Assembly (NCBI GenBank): GCA_945863085.1
Contig: CAMBCD010000038.1
Coordinates: forward strand, 1-13,094
DNA: 13,094 nt
Reading direction: 5' to 3'
From: Bordetella parapertussis
GTDB taxonomy: Bacteria > Pseudomonadota > Gammaproteobacteria > Burkholderiales > SG8-41
The notes under the pieces were generated by a model. That model saw only the letters and a program-made list of their open reading frames with translations, made no database searches and had not been told where the DNA came from. The translations under genes were made by a program, and so were the position numbers. Of this stretch, positions 1 through 8,491 are shown piece after piece (the first letter of the stretch is position 1; every line of letters begins with the position of its first letter).

Positions 1-1265
1 AGGGCGAACGCCTGGGCGCCTGTACCGATTGCCGGCGTTTCTGGGGCAAGTACCGCGCGACCGAGATTTCCGAGCAGGAGATCGGTGAGATCAACAACAA
101 GCTGGCGCCGTCGGCCGGCACCTGCATGGTGATGGGCACAGCGAGCACGATGGCGCTGTGTACCGAGGCGATGGGCATGATGCTCCCTGGTGGTTCATGC
201 GTGCCGGCAGTGATGGCCGACCGCCTGCGCCAGGCCGAGGCCAGCGGCGCGCGTGCGGTGGCGCTGGCGAAGGAACGCCTGACGCCGGACAAGATCATGA
301 CCGTTGAGGCCTTCGAGAACGCGCTGCGGGTGCTGTTTGCCGTCGGCGGTTCGACCAATGCCATCGTGCATCTCGCAGCAATGGCGGGACGGCTGGGCAT
401 CAAGCTCGATCTCGACGCCTTTGACAAAATGGGCCGCGACACGCCGGTGCTGGTGGATCTGAAGCCGACCGGACAGGGTTACATGGAGGATCTCTACAAG
501 GCCGGCGGCCTCGCGGTGATCCTGCGGGAGATCAAACACCAGCTCAATCTGAAAGCACTCACGGTCACCGGCAAGACACTGGGCGAAGACCTGGCTGCTG
601 CGCTGCCGGCCTGGGACCAGAAAGTGGTGCGGCCATTCAAGAATCCGGTGTTTGCCGGCGGCAGCATCGCGGTGCTGCGCGGCAACCTCGCACCGGGTGG
701 TGCGATCATCAAGCAGGCGGCAATGGATCCGAAACTCGTGCGCCATGAAGGCCGTGCGGTGGTGTTCGAATCGCTGGAAGACATGGCTAACCGTGTCGAT
801 GATCCTAAACTCGACGTTAACGCGAATGACATATTAGTACTGAAAAATGCCGGACCGAAGGGCGCGCCGGGCATGCCGGAGGCGGGTTACCTGCCGATTC
901 CGAAAAAACTCGCGGCCAAAGGCGTCAAGGACATGGTGCGGATTTCGGATGCGCGCATGAGTGGCACTGCGTTTGGCGCCATCGTGCTGCATGTGACGCC
1001 GGAGTCGGCAATGGGCGGCACGCTGGGCCTGGTGCAGAATGGCGACCGCATCCGGCTCGATGTGCCGGCGCGCAAACTGGAACTGCTGGTCAGTGATGCC
1101 GAACTCGCCGCGCGACGCAAACGCTGGAAGGCGCCGGCTGCGCGCAAGGATGACAGCCGCGGTTACCGCAAGTTGTTCATGGACCAGATCACGCAGGCCG
1201 ATGAGGGCTGCGACTTTACCTTTTTGCAACCCGAAATCACCACACAGGCCCCCCGCAAGCGATGA
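1..1265 (+). CDS. IlvD/Edd family dehydratase, probably sugar-acid dehydratase (3' part; start lies before the window)
   Basis: The frame is open from base 3, giving 420 visible residues of a family usually about 570-600 long, so roughly the first 160 are missing. Family members dehydrate dihydroxy acids or sugar acids using an Fe-S cluster and Mg2+ in the cytoplasm. Visible signatures are CTDCRRFW near the left edge, INNKLAPSAGTCMVMGTAS (bases about 92-148; its Cys matches the third Fe-S ligand of the family), GGSTNAIVHL, and ISDARMSGTAFGAIVLHVTPE, which holds the proposed catalytic Ser. The CRRFW motif and the C-terminal RGYRKLF...GCDFTFL tail resemble L-arabinonate and D-xylonate dehydratases more than biosynthetic IlvD. 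The substrate cannot be fixed from this part. The stop codon overlaps the next start as ATGA, so the two genes are probably translated together. Codons 831-839 (ATA-TTA-GTA) are an unusual rare-codon run. Confidence 0.93.
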   Translation, partial: GERLGACTDCRRFWGKYRATEISEQEIGEINNKLAPSAGTCMVMGTASTMALCTEAMGMMLPGGSCVPAVMADRLRQAEASGARAVALAKERLTPDKIMTVEAFENALRVLFAVGGSTNAIVHLAAMAGRLGIKLDLDAFDKMGRDTPVLVDLKPTGQGYMEDLYKAGGLAVILREIKHQLNLKALTVTGKTLGEDLAAALPAWDQKVVRPFKNPVFAGGSIAVLRGNLAPGGAIIKQAAMDPKLVRHEGRAVVFESLEDMANRVDDPKLDVNANDILVLKNAGPKGAPGMPEAGYLPIPKKLAAKGVKDMVRISDARMSGTAFGAIVLHVTPESAMGGTLGLVQNGDRIRLDVPARKLELLVSDAELAARRKRWKAPAARKDDSRGYRKLFMDQITQADEGCDFTFLQPEITTQAPRKR

Positions 1266-1819
1266 CTCAAAAAAAGAAGACCCGCAGCAGCACCCGTAAA
1301 TCTGTAAAAAAACCATTAAAAAACAATAGGTTGAATAAAAAAGCCGCCACCAAAAAAGCGGTCGTCAAAAAGCTTGCGCCCAAAGTGGCCGTGCGCAATT
1401 CGCCGATCCATGGTCGCGGCGTGTTTGCCGTGACCGCGATTGCCAAGGGCGCGCGCATCCTCGAATACACCGGCGAGCGTATGTCGCACGCGAAGGCGGA
1501 CCGGCTTTATGGCGATCTGCATGACGGTTCGTCGCACACCATGCTGTTCGCGGCCAACGACAAGGTGGTGATCGACGCGACCAAACGCGGCGGACCAGCG
1601 CGCTGGATCAATCATTCCTGTGCGCCGAACTGCGAGGCCAACGAGGAAGACGGCCGCGTGTTCATTGATGCCATCCGTGCGATCGGGGCGGGCAAGGAAT
1701 TGTCGTACGACTACAATCTGGTGCTGGAAGAGCGGCACACCGCGAAACAGAAGCGCGACCATCCCTGCCATTGCGGTTCGCGCAAGTGCCGCCATACGCT
1801 GCTCGGGGATAAAAGATAG
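1262..1819 (+). CDS. SET-domain protein lysine methyltransferase with lysine-rich H1-like N-terminal tail
   Basis: A 185-residue protein. Residues 1-41 are a tail with 14 Lys and 3 Arg and no acidic residue, similar to histone-H1-like bacterial proteins. A SET domain follows: SPIHGRGVFA (47-56) for SAM binding, EYTGE (68-72), NHSCAPNCE (117-125), which forms the pseudoknot and SAM site, and ELSYDYN (146-152) with the usual catalytic-region Tyr. A post-SET-like CHCGSRKC (169-176), together with C120 or C124, could bind Zn as in eukaryotic SET enzymes. The family transfers methyl groups from SAM to protein lysines; the bacterial target is unknown. The start overlaps the dehydratase stop by 4 nt (ATGA), with no strong Shine-Dalgarno, which suggests translational coupling. 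The tail is written largely in AAA codons and contains several A6-A7 runs. Confidence 0.92.
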   Translation: MTQKKKTRSSTRKSVKKPLKNNRLNKKAATKKAVVKKLAPKVAVRNSPIHGRGVFAVTAIAKGARILEYTGERMSHAKADRLYGDLHDGSSHTMLFAANDKVVIDATKRGGPARWINHSCAPNCEANEEDGRVFIDAIRAIGAGKELSYDYNLVLEERHTAKQKRDHPCHCGSRKCRHTLLGDKR

Positions 1820-1845
1820 CGCAAGAAGCGTTGATAAAGACCGGG

Positions 1846-1877
1846 AAAAACCGCGGCTGATCAGCCGCGGAATTTTT
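1846..1877. terminator. Bidirectional intrinsic terminator between convergent genes
   Basis: Bases 1851-1870 are a perfect 20-bp palindrome (CCGCGGCT, GATC loop, AGCCGCGG). On the + strand it is followed by T5 at 1873-1877. On the - strand it is followed by the complement of A5 at 1846-1850. Each strand therefore reads as a GC-rich 8-bp stem plus a U tract. It sits between the SET gene and the convergent malonyl-CoA decarboxylase gene, and contains the latter's stop codon. Confidence 0.8.
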
Positions 1878-3141
1878 CCGCACGCAGTGCGCGTACCTGG
1901 CGTGACGCAAAAATGGTGCCGTGGTTGATGTGTGCTTCATGGTTGGCCTCGATGTTGTCGAGGTCGTAGAGATAGTTGACCATGAAGCCGGCGCCGTTGC
2001 GCAATCCCTTCTCCGAAACGTCCCCCAGCCAGCGCACGTGTTCAATGCAGGCGCCGTTGCCGAGGTGGAAACGGGCGACCGGATCCGCGGGTCGGCCGGC
2101 GGCGTTTTTGGCTTCGAACAGGTAGGTCGCCAGCAGGTTTTGCAGCCGTGGTCGCAGCTGTGCTGCGGCTGCCGGATCGGCCTGCCATCCCGCCTGCAGC
2201 AGCTGCTGCAGTTCGGGCGCTGACGGATGCGTGTTTTTCAGCCAGCCCACGAAGCCCGGCACCGGCGACAGCGTGACGAAATTCCGCAGTTGGGGGAAAT
2301 TGCGCTTCAGTTCGGCGGCGACCTGTTTGATCAGGAAATTACCGAAGGACACGCCTTTCAGCGCTTTCTGGCAGTTGGAGATGGAATAAAACACGGCGGT
2401 GCGCGCCGACCGGATGTCCAGCGGCGGGCGGCCGTCGGCGAGCAGCGGCGCGATCGCGTCCGGGATGTCCTGGGTCAGTGCGACCTCGACAAATATCAGC
2501 GGATCGTCGGCCAGCGTCGGGTGGAAAAACGCGAAACACTTGCGGTCCGGCGGATCAAGGCGCCGCCTCAAGTCGCTCCAACCGGAAATTTCATGAACGG
2601 CTTCATAACGGATGATTTTTTCGAGTACCACCGCCGGCGTGTGCCAGTCGATTGGCCGCACTTGCAGGAAACCGCGGTTGAACCACGAGTGGAACAGGTG
2701 TTCGAAATCGGCATCGACTTCGCCGAGGCCGGGATTCTGCGGCAGCAGGTCGAGCACGTCTTCGCGCATGCGCAGCAGGCCGGCGGTGCCGCTGGGCGCA
2801 AAATTGAGCCGGCGCAGTACTTCCTGCCGGCGTGATTCCGCCGCGGTGTGCAGCTGCTGTGCCGCGGCAGGGCCGGGATGCAGGGTGTAATTGCGGATCG
2901 CGGCCTCGAGCCGGGTGGTATCCGTGGAAAAACGCGTCGCCAGCGTACGCAGGAAATCGAGTTTGCCCTGCGGGGGCAGCGCGGTATAACGCTCAAGGAT
3001 GCGTCGCGCCAGGGCGGCGCCGGAGGCTTCGCCGAGTTCCGAGCGGAGGGTTTCTGCGGCCTGGGTGAGCCATTGCTGCAGGCGGCGTTCGCGCAGCGTG
3101 CGACCGCGCTCCGCAAGACCATGCCAGAGGCGGACGAACAT
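1861..3141 (-). CDS. Malonyl-CoA decarboxylase (MCD family)
   Basis: The enzyme converts malonyl-CoA to acetyl-CoA and CO2. From the ATG at 3141 it has 426 residues. The N-terminal part is helical and rich in Leu and Arg, as in the family's oligomerisation domain. The C-terminal acetyltransferase-like fold shows GVSFGNFLIK, LSPVPGF and FHLGNGA. By comparison with human MCD (Ser329, His423), the catalytic pair should be Ser292 in LSPVPGF and His359 in FHLGNGA. This start is chosen because GGAGG lies 8 nt upstream. An in-frame GTG at 3189 would give 442 residues, but it overlaps the upstream gene by 20 nt and has only a weak ribosome site. It lies 28 nt after the Bug-type binding-protein gene, so the two probably share an mRNA, which suggests use of malonate or a malonyl-generating substrate. 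No malonyl-CoA synthetase is seen in the window. The last codons lie in the terminator palindrome. Confidence 0.92.
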   Translation of the reverse strand: MFVRLWHGLAERGRTLRERRLQQWLTQAAETLRSELGEASGAALARRILERYTALPPQGKLDFLRTLATRFSTDTTRLEAAIRNYTLHPGPAAAQQLHTAAESRRQEVLRRLNFAPSGTAGLLRMREDVLDLLPQNPGLGEVDADFEHLFHSWFNRGFLQVRPIDWHTPAVVLEKIIRYEAVHEISGWSDLRRRLDPPDRKCFAFFHPTLADDPLIFVEVALTQDIPDAIAPLLADGRPPLDIRSARTAVFYSISNCQKALKGVSFGNFLIKQVAAELKRNFPQLRNFVTLSPVPGFVGWLKNTHPSAPELQQLLQAGWQADPAAAAQLRPRLQNLLATYLFEAKNAAGRPADPVARFHLGNGACIEHVRWLGDVSEKGLRNGAGFMVNYLYDLDNIEANHEAHINHGTIFASRQVRALRAEKFRG

Positions 3142-3169
3142 GCCGCCCGCCTCCGGTTGAGTGGCTACA

Positions 3170-4159
3170 TCAGTTTTCGACCTTGGCACCTGACGCTTTC
3201 ACGACCTTGCCCCAGGTCTCGATTTCTCCGCGGACGAACTTGCCGAACTCGGCCGGCGACTGGCCGCCGGCGGTTGCGCCCAGCGATTCCCAAACTTTCT
3301 TGATCTGGGGTACGTTCAGCGCTTTTGCCGTCGCCTGGTACATGCGATCAACGATCGGCTGCGGTGTGCCCTTGATGCCCCAAAGTGCGTACCAAGTGGT
3401 TACGTTGATGTTGACGCCGGACTCCTGCAGCGTCGGTATTTCGGGCAGCAGTTCCGAGCGTTTGGCGGTGGTGACTGCCAGCGCACGCAGCCTGCCGCTC
3501 TGGACGTTCGGTGCCGCCGTGCCCATGCCGTCAAAGGCCATTGCCACTTCGCCTGACAGCAGCGCCGGTGTCAGCGGTCCGGCGCCCTTGTACGGGACGT
3601 GCACCAGCTTGGTTCCGGTGGACAGGTTGAACAGTTCACCGTTCATGTGATGGGTGGTGCCGTAACCGGCCGAACCGTAGTTGATCTGGCCCGGCGCGCG
3701 TTTGTCGAGCGCGATCAGTTCCTTGATGGTTTTGGCCGGAACCGAGGGATGCACGACCACGACGCTGGGTACCGAGGCGGCGAGCGTGACCGGAACAAAG
3801 TCGCGTTCGAGGTTGTAGCTCAGTTTTTTGTACAGCGTCTCGGCGATGGTGTGGTGCACCGCGCCCATGAACCAGGTGTAGCCGTCAGCAGGGGCGCGCG
3901 ATGCCGTGCCCGCACCGAGCGTGCCGCCGGCGCCGCCGAGGTTTTCAATCAGGATCTGCTGGCCCAAGTCGGCGGGCATGACCGCCGCCAGCGGTCGCGC
4001 GAAGGCGTCCGTCCCGCCACCCGCCGGGAAAGGATTGATAATGCGTACCGCACGGTTCGGCCAGTTCTGTGCCGAGGCGACGCTGGTAAACATTGCAGCG
4101 GTCAGTGCCAATGCCCCCAATGCCCCCATTTCCAGCAACTTCCGGTTTTTCTCCAACAT
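3170..4159 (-). CDS. Bug/TctC-family periplasmic solute-binding protein (tripartite tricarboxylate transporter type)
   Basis: A 329-residue protein with a signal peptide: basic LEKNRK, then a hydrophobic stretch (about 11-25), then VASA before QNWP, placing the cleavage after residue 30. The mature part opens with WPNRAVRIINPFPAGGGTDAFARPLA, the Bug-family opening; the phosphate-like or carboxylate-binding loop PFPAGGGTD is intact. QINYGSAGYGTTHHM, VHVPYKGAGPLTPALLSGEV and SGRLRALAVTTAKRSELLPEIPT are also typical. Bug proteins bind small, mostly carboxylated solutes in the periplasm. No TctA or TctB membrane subunit is in the window, so it may feed a transporter elsewhere or serve in sensing. 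The start at 4159 has a strong GGAGGAG site just upstream. Malonyl-CoA decarboxylase follows, which makes a malonate-like ligand plausible but unproven. Confidence 0.95.
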   Translation of the reverse strand: MLEKNRKLLEMGALGALALTAAMFTSVASAQNWPNRAVRIINPFPAGGGTDAFARPLAAVMPADLGQQILIENLGGAGGTLGAGTASRAPADGYTWFMGAVHHTIAETLYKKLSYNLERDFVPVTLAASVPSVVVVHPSVPAKTIKELIALDKRAPGQINYGSAGYGTTHHMNGELFNLSTGTKLVHVPYKGAGPLTPALLSGEVAMAFDGMGTAAPNVQSGRLRALAVTTAKRSELLPEIPTLQESGVNINVTTWYALWGIKGTPQPIVDRMYQATAKALNVPQIKKVWESLGATAGGQSPAEFGKFVRGEIETWGKVVKASGAKVEN

Positions 4160-4194
4160 GATCTCCTCCGATTGATTTTGGTATGTGGTGGCCC

Positions 4195-4223
4195 ATTTTA
4201 TGGAACTTGCCCGCGCTTGTATA
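4195..4223 (-). promoter_or_regulatory. Candidate sigma-70 promoter for the Bug/malonyl-CoA decarboxylase unit
   Basis: Read on the - strand, TATACA (4223-4218) and TAAAAT (4200-4195) are separated by 17 nt and match the -35 and -10 consensus at 4/6 and 5/6. Transcription would begin near 4188, leaving a leader of about 28 nt before the strong ribosome site of the binding-protein gene. This is pattern matching only. Confidence 0.4.
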
Positions 4224-4327
4224 TCCTGAAACGGCGGGTGTTTCCCTTCCCGCGTTGTAAGCCCCGGTTGGGGCGGGCAGGGGGCAGTCGAAGCGGGAGG
4301 GGCGAACAGGATGTCGCGGTTGTACAG

Positions 4328-4346
4328 GGATCCGGGTGCCGGATCC
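4328..4346 (-). repeat. Hairpin downstream of the truncated hemoglobin gene
   Basis: GGATCCGG (4328-4335) and CCGGATCC (4339-4346) form a perfect 8-bp stem around a 3-nt loop, 14 nt beyond the hemoglobin stop codon on the - strand. It could end or stabilise the typA-hemoglobin transcript. No T run follows on the - strand, so a classical intrinsic terminator is not supported. The remainder of 4160-4360 shows only the candidate promoter at 4195-4223 and no gene. Confidence 0.45.
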
Positions 4347-4360
4347 GGCTGTCCGCCCGG

Positions 4361-4762
4361 TCAGCCTTCGCGGTTGCGCATCCAGTCGGCGGTGCCGAAA
4401 AAGGCCTTGAGCAGTGCGTCACGCAACGGTTCGGCCACGCCCGTATCTTCCATCGCCTGCAGCATGCAGGCAAGCCAGGCATCGCGTTCAGAGACGCCAA
4501 TGGAATAAGGCAGATGCCGCGCGCGCAGCATCGGGTGGCCGTATTTTTCGACATACAGCGGTGGGCCGCCGAGCCAGCCCGACAGGAACAGGTACAGTTT
4601 TTCGCGGGAGCCGGCGAGATCCTGCGGGTGCAGCTTGCGGATGCCGTGGTATTCCGGCACCTCGTCCATCAGGTCGTAAAACCGGTCGACGAGGCGCCGC
4701 AGGCCGGCGTCGCCGCCGAGCAGGCCGTACGGCGTGTCGTCTGCCGGCGCCGGACTGCCCAT
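4361..4762 (-). CDS. Group II truncated hemoglobin (2/2 globin)
   Basis: A 133-residue heme protein that binds O2 or NO. Group II marks are visible: Tyr29 in RFYDLMD (position B10, ligand stabilisation), KLYLFLSGWLGGP (55-67), His76 in EKYGHPMLRARH, His83 as the proximal heme ligand (F8), and Trp96 (G8), which is conserved in group II. The Ala/Pro-rich first 11 residues are an extension before the globin core. Family roles include NO detoxification, O2 handling and redox chemistry; none can be chosen here. It starts 4 nt after the typA stop codon with only a weak GAGG close to the start, so it is probably cotranscribed with typA and translated by coupling. Identity is secure; the physiological role is not. 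Confidence 0.93.
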   Translation of the reverse strand: MGSPAPADDTPYGLLGGDAGLRRLVDRFYDLMDEVPEYHGIRKLHPQDLAGSREKLYLFLSGWLGGPPLYVEKYGHPMLRARHLPYSIGVSERDAWLACMLQAMEDTGVAEPLRDALLKAFFGTADWMRNREG

Positions 4763-4766
4763 GGCC

Positions 4767-6608
<1,842 letters not shown>

Positions 6609-6635
6609 GGGACGGGGCCTTGAAAAAAGGGGCGG

Positions 6636-6644
6636 ATTGTAGCA
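6636..6644 (-). promoter_or_regulatory. Extended -10 promoter for typA
   Basis: On the - strand the sequence TGCTACAAT is an extended -10 (TG-N-TACAAT, 5/6 of TATAAT) about 28 nt upstream of the GTG start. No clear -35 is seen at 16-18 nt, which is compatible with an extended -10 promoter. Transcription would begin near 6629. Confidence 0.55.
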
Positions 6645-6761
6645 TGCGCACCCCTCTATTACCTTGAATTTTTTGGCTTTTCCCCGCAATAACGGCTTGT
6701 GCCGAGGACTGCTTTCCTCTGGCGGACCGGAAAAAACCTCGCTATTTCCGGCACTTGCAGT

Positions 6762-6767
6762 TATAGT
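6762..6767 (+). promoter_or_regulatory. Possible -10 element for the helicase transcript
   Basis: TATAGT matches the -10 consensus at 5/6 and is followed by a GC-rich GTGCGCGC discriminator. No good -35 is found 16-18 nt upstream (the stretch holds CTCGCTAT). If used, transcription would begin near 6774, directly before the first hairpin of the leader. Upstream, CCGGAAA (6727-6733) and TTTCCGG (6745-6751) form an inverted repeat that might be a binding site. Confidence 0.35.
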
Positions 6768-6773
6768 GCGCGC

Positions 6774-7058
6774 ACCTTGCAGCGACGTTCCAGTCGTTGT
6801 GCGCTGCAAGATGCATCTGTCCCTGACCCCTTCGTTTTCAGCTCCCTTCTCTGAATAGCTGCTTCCGCCACGGTTAGCGACGATACCCGTGCGCCGGTGG
6901 CCTCGGCCATGACCCAGTCATGGCTCGCCTAGCAGCAGTGGCTTTTCCTGCGCGTTTTGTTTTATTGCTGAATGCTGAAAAGCATTTTGGCCACAGGACT
7001 TATTGTCCTGCGACCGGGATGTGCTTTTTCAGTTGATCTGCTTTTTGAAAGTAAACAC
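6774..7058 (+). promoter_or_regulatory. Long structured untranslated leader of the DEAD-box helicase gene
   Basis: No credible gene lies in this stretch, but it holds four separate perfect or near-perfect hairpins: CTTGCAGCG/CGCTGCAAG (6776-6784 with 6802-6810, 9 bp), GCCATGAC/GTCATGGC (6906-6913 with 6917-6924, 8 bp), AATGCT-GAAA-AGCATT (6971-6986, GNRA loop, followed by TT) and CAGGAC/GTCCTG (6994-6999 with 7005-7010). AAAAGCA (6978-6984) can instead pair with TGCTTTT (7022-7028), which would exclude the GAAA hairpin. Long folded leaders are known for cold-induced helicase mRNAs such as deaD/csdA; here the function is inferred. Confidence 0.45.
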
Positions 7059-8342
7059 ATGTCTTTTGAATCATTGAATCTGAATCCCGCCCTCGTGCAG
7101 GCCCTGGCCGCCGCGGGTTATACCGAACCGACTCCCGTGCAGGCGCAGGCCATCCCTGCCGCGCTGACCGGCTTTGACCTGATGGTCTCCGCCCCGACCG
7201 GCACCGGAAAGACTGCAGCCTTCGTGCTGCCCGCGCTGCAGCGCCTGGCGCTGGCGCCGGTCAAAAACGGCCGCGGTCCGCGCGTGCTGGTACTGACGCC
7301 GACCCGCGAACTCGCGGTGCAGGTGACGGATGCCGTCGACAAATACTGCAAGTTCCTGCGCCACATGCGCACCGGCACCATCCTGGGCGGCATGCCGTAC
7401 CCGAAACAGCGCCGCCTGCTCGAACAATCGCTTGACGTCCTGGTGGCGACACCGGGCCGGCTGATCGATTTCATCGATCAGGGCAAGGTCGATTTTTCGC
7501 GCCTCGAATTGCTGGTGCTCGACGAAGCCGACCGCATGCTCGACATGGGCTTCATCGAACCGGTGAAGCGCATTGCCGCGAAAACCCCGGGTAATCGCCA
7601 GACCATGCTGTTCTCGGCGACGCTCGACGGCAATATCGCCAAACTGGGCCGTGAACTGCTGCGCGATCCGAAACTGATCGCAGTGTCCGCGCCCAAGGCG
7701 CAGCACGAAAACATCCTGCAGCGCCTGCACTACGTCGATGACGGCAGCCACAAGCATCGCCTGCTCGACCACGTGCTGCGTTCGGAAGAATGCCAGGCAC
7801 AGTCCATCGTCTTTACCGCGACCAAGCACGGTGCGGACCGCCTCGCGGACAAATTGTTCCACGCCGGGCACGAAGCTGCCGCCCTGCACGGCAACATGAA
7901 CCAGTCGCAACGCAACCGCACGCTGGCGCGCCTGCGCAGCGGCGCGGTCAAGGTGCTGGTGGCCACCGACGTCGCCGCACGCGGCATCGACGTCGCCAGC
8001 ATTTCACATGTGTTCAATTACGACCTGCCGAAAGTGGCCGAGGACTACGTGCATCGCATCGGCCGCACCGGCCGCGCCGGCGCCACCGGTACGGCGATTT
8101 CGTTTGCGTCGTCGGAGGACGTGCGCCAGCTGAAGCAGATCGAGCATTACATCGGCCGTACCATCGAACGCTGGAGTGTTCCAGGTTTTGAAGCAAAGAA
8201 CCCGATCCGCAGCGACGGCGGCGGTGCCAAACGCAGTGGTCGCCCGGCGCCACGCCGTGGTGCGCCGCCTTCGCGTGATGCGCGCGGTCGTGGCGGTTTC
8301 CGTTCGGACAGCAACCGGCGCAGTGCCGGCGGTTCGCGCTAA
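7059..8342 (+). CDS. rhlE: RhlE-like ATP-dependent DEAD-box RNA helicase
   Basis: A 427-residue helicase that unwinds or remodels RNA with ATP, with likely roles in ribosome assembly and RNA decay, often in the cold. All motifs are intact: Q motif around F3 and TPVQ (25-28), APTGTGKT (45-52), PTREL (81-85), TPGR (131-134), DEAD (155-158), SAT (186-188), IVFTATK (250-256), ATDVAARGID (302-311) and HRIGRTGR (332-339). Residues 381-427 are a basic Arg/Gly/Ser-rich tail typical of RhlE-type proteins and likely to hold RNA. The start MSFESLNLNP matches the family opening (E. coli RhlE begins MSFDSLGLSP) and has an extended GAAAG site 8 nt upstream; the in-frame ATG at 6972 lies inside a leader hairpin and adds 29 unrelated residues. 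The gene is monocistronic, bounded by a long leader and a strong terminator. Confidence 0.94.
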   Translation: MSFESLNLNPALVQALAAAGYTEPTPVQAQAIPAALTGFDLMVSAPTGTGKTAAFVLPALQRLALAPVKNGRGPRVLVLTPTRELAVQVTDAVDKYCKFLRHMRTGTILGGMPYPKQRRLLEQSLDVLVATPGRLIDFIDQGKVDFSRLELLVLDEADRMLDMGFIEPVKRIAAKTPGNRQTMLFSATLDGNIAKLGRELLRDPKLIAVSAPKAQHENILQRLHYVDDGSHKHRLLDHVLRSEECQAQSIVFTATKHGADRLADKLFHAGHEAAALHGNMNQSQRNRTLARLRSGAVKVLVATDVAARGIDVASISHVFNYDLPKVAEDYVHRIGRTGRAGATGTAISFASSEDVRQLKQIEHYIGRTIERWSVPGFEAKNPIRSDGGGAKRSGRPAPRRGAPPSRDARGRGGFRSDSNRRSAGGSR

Positions 8343-8375
8343 GCGCTGCCGCACAGTATCTGCTGCATTAAGTAG

Positions 8376-8411
8376 AAATCCCCCGTCGCCGCAAGGTGCC
8401 GGGGGATTTTT
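8376..8411 (+). terminator. Intrinsic terminator of the helicase gene
   Basis: AAATCCCCC (8376-8384) pairs with GGGGGATTT (8401-8409). The inner segment can extend the helix with CGCC-GCAA-GGTG (8387-8398), closed by a GNRA tetraloop. The stem runs straight into T5 (8407-8411). It lies 33 nt after the helicase stop codon. Confidence 0.88.
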
Positions 8412-8435
8412 CATGCCGGGATATGGTCTTGCGCA

Positions 8436-8464
8436 TTGATTTTAGGATTTGCTGCCATTACAGT
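8436..8464 (+). promoter_or_regulatory. Candidate sigma-70 promoter of the molybdenum hydroxylase operon
   Basis: TTGATT (8436-8441) and TACAGT (8459-8464) are spaced by exactly 17 nt, each matching consensus at 4/6. Transcription would begin near 8471, about 20 nt before the CoxG-like start. A small inverted repeat, ACAGT (8460-8464) and ACTGT (8476-8480), covers the -10 and start region and could be a repressor site. Its 5-bp arms are short, so this part is weak. Confidence 0.4.
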
Positions 8465-8491
8465 AGGCCGCTTTCACTGTGGTAAACAATA

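Noticed and set aside
4328..4346. Hairpin as a full intrinsic terminator
   Set aside because: There is no T run after the stem on the - strand, so it is reported only as a repeat.
6609..6809. N-terminal extension of typA to 6809
   Set aside because: The 67 added residues match no BipA, and the stretch holds the extended -10 promoter; GTG at 6608 fits the family length.
6664..6858. Small + strand frame of 64 codons, and a 15-codon frame from 6811, as leader peptides
   Set aside because: No ribosome site for either, unremarkable composition, and the second starts right after a stable hairpin.
6972..7058. N-terminal extension of the helicase from ATG 6972
   Set aside because: The ATG lies in a hairpin with no ribosome site, and homology begins at MSFESLNL (7059).
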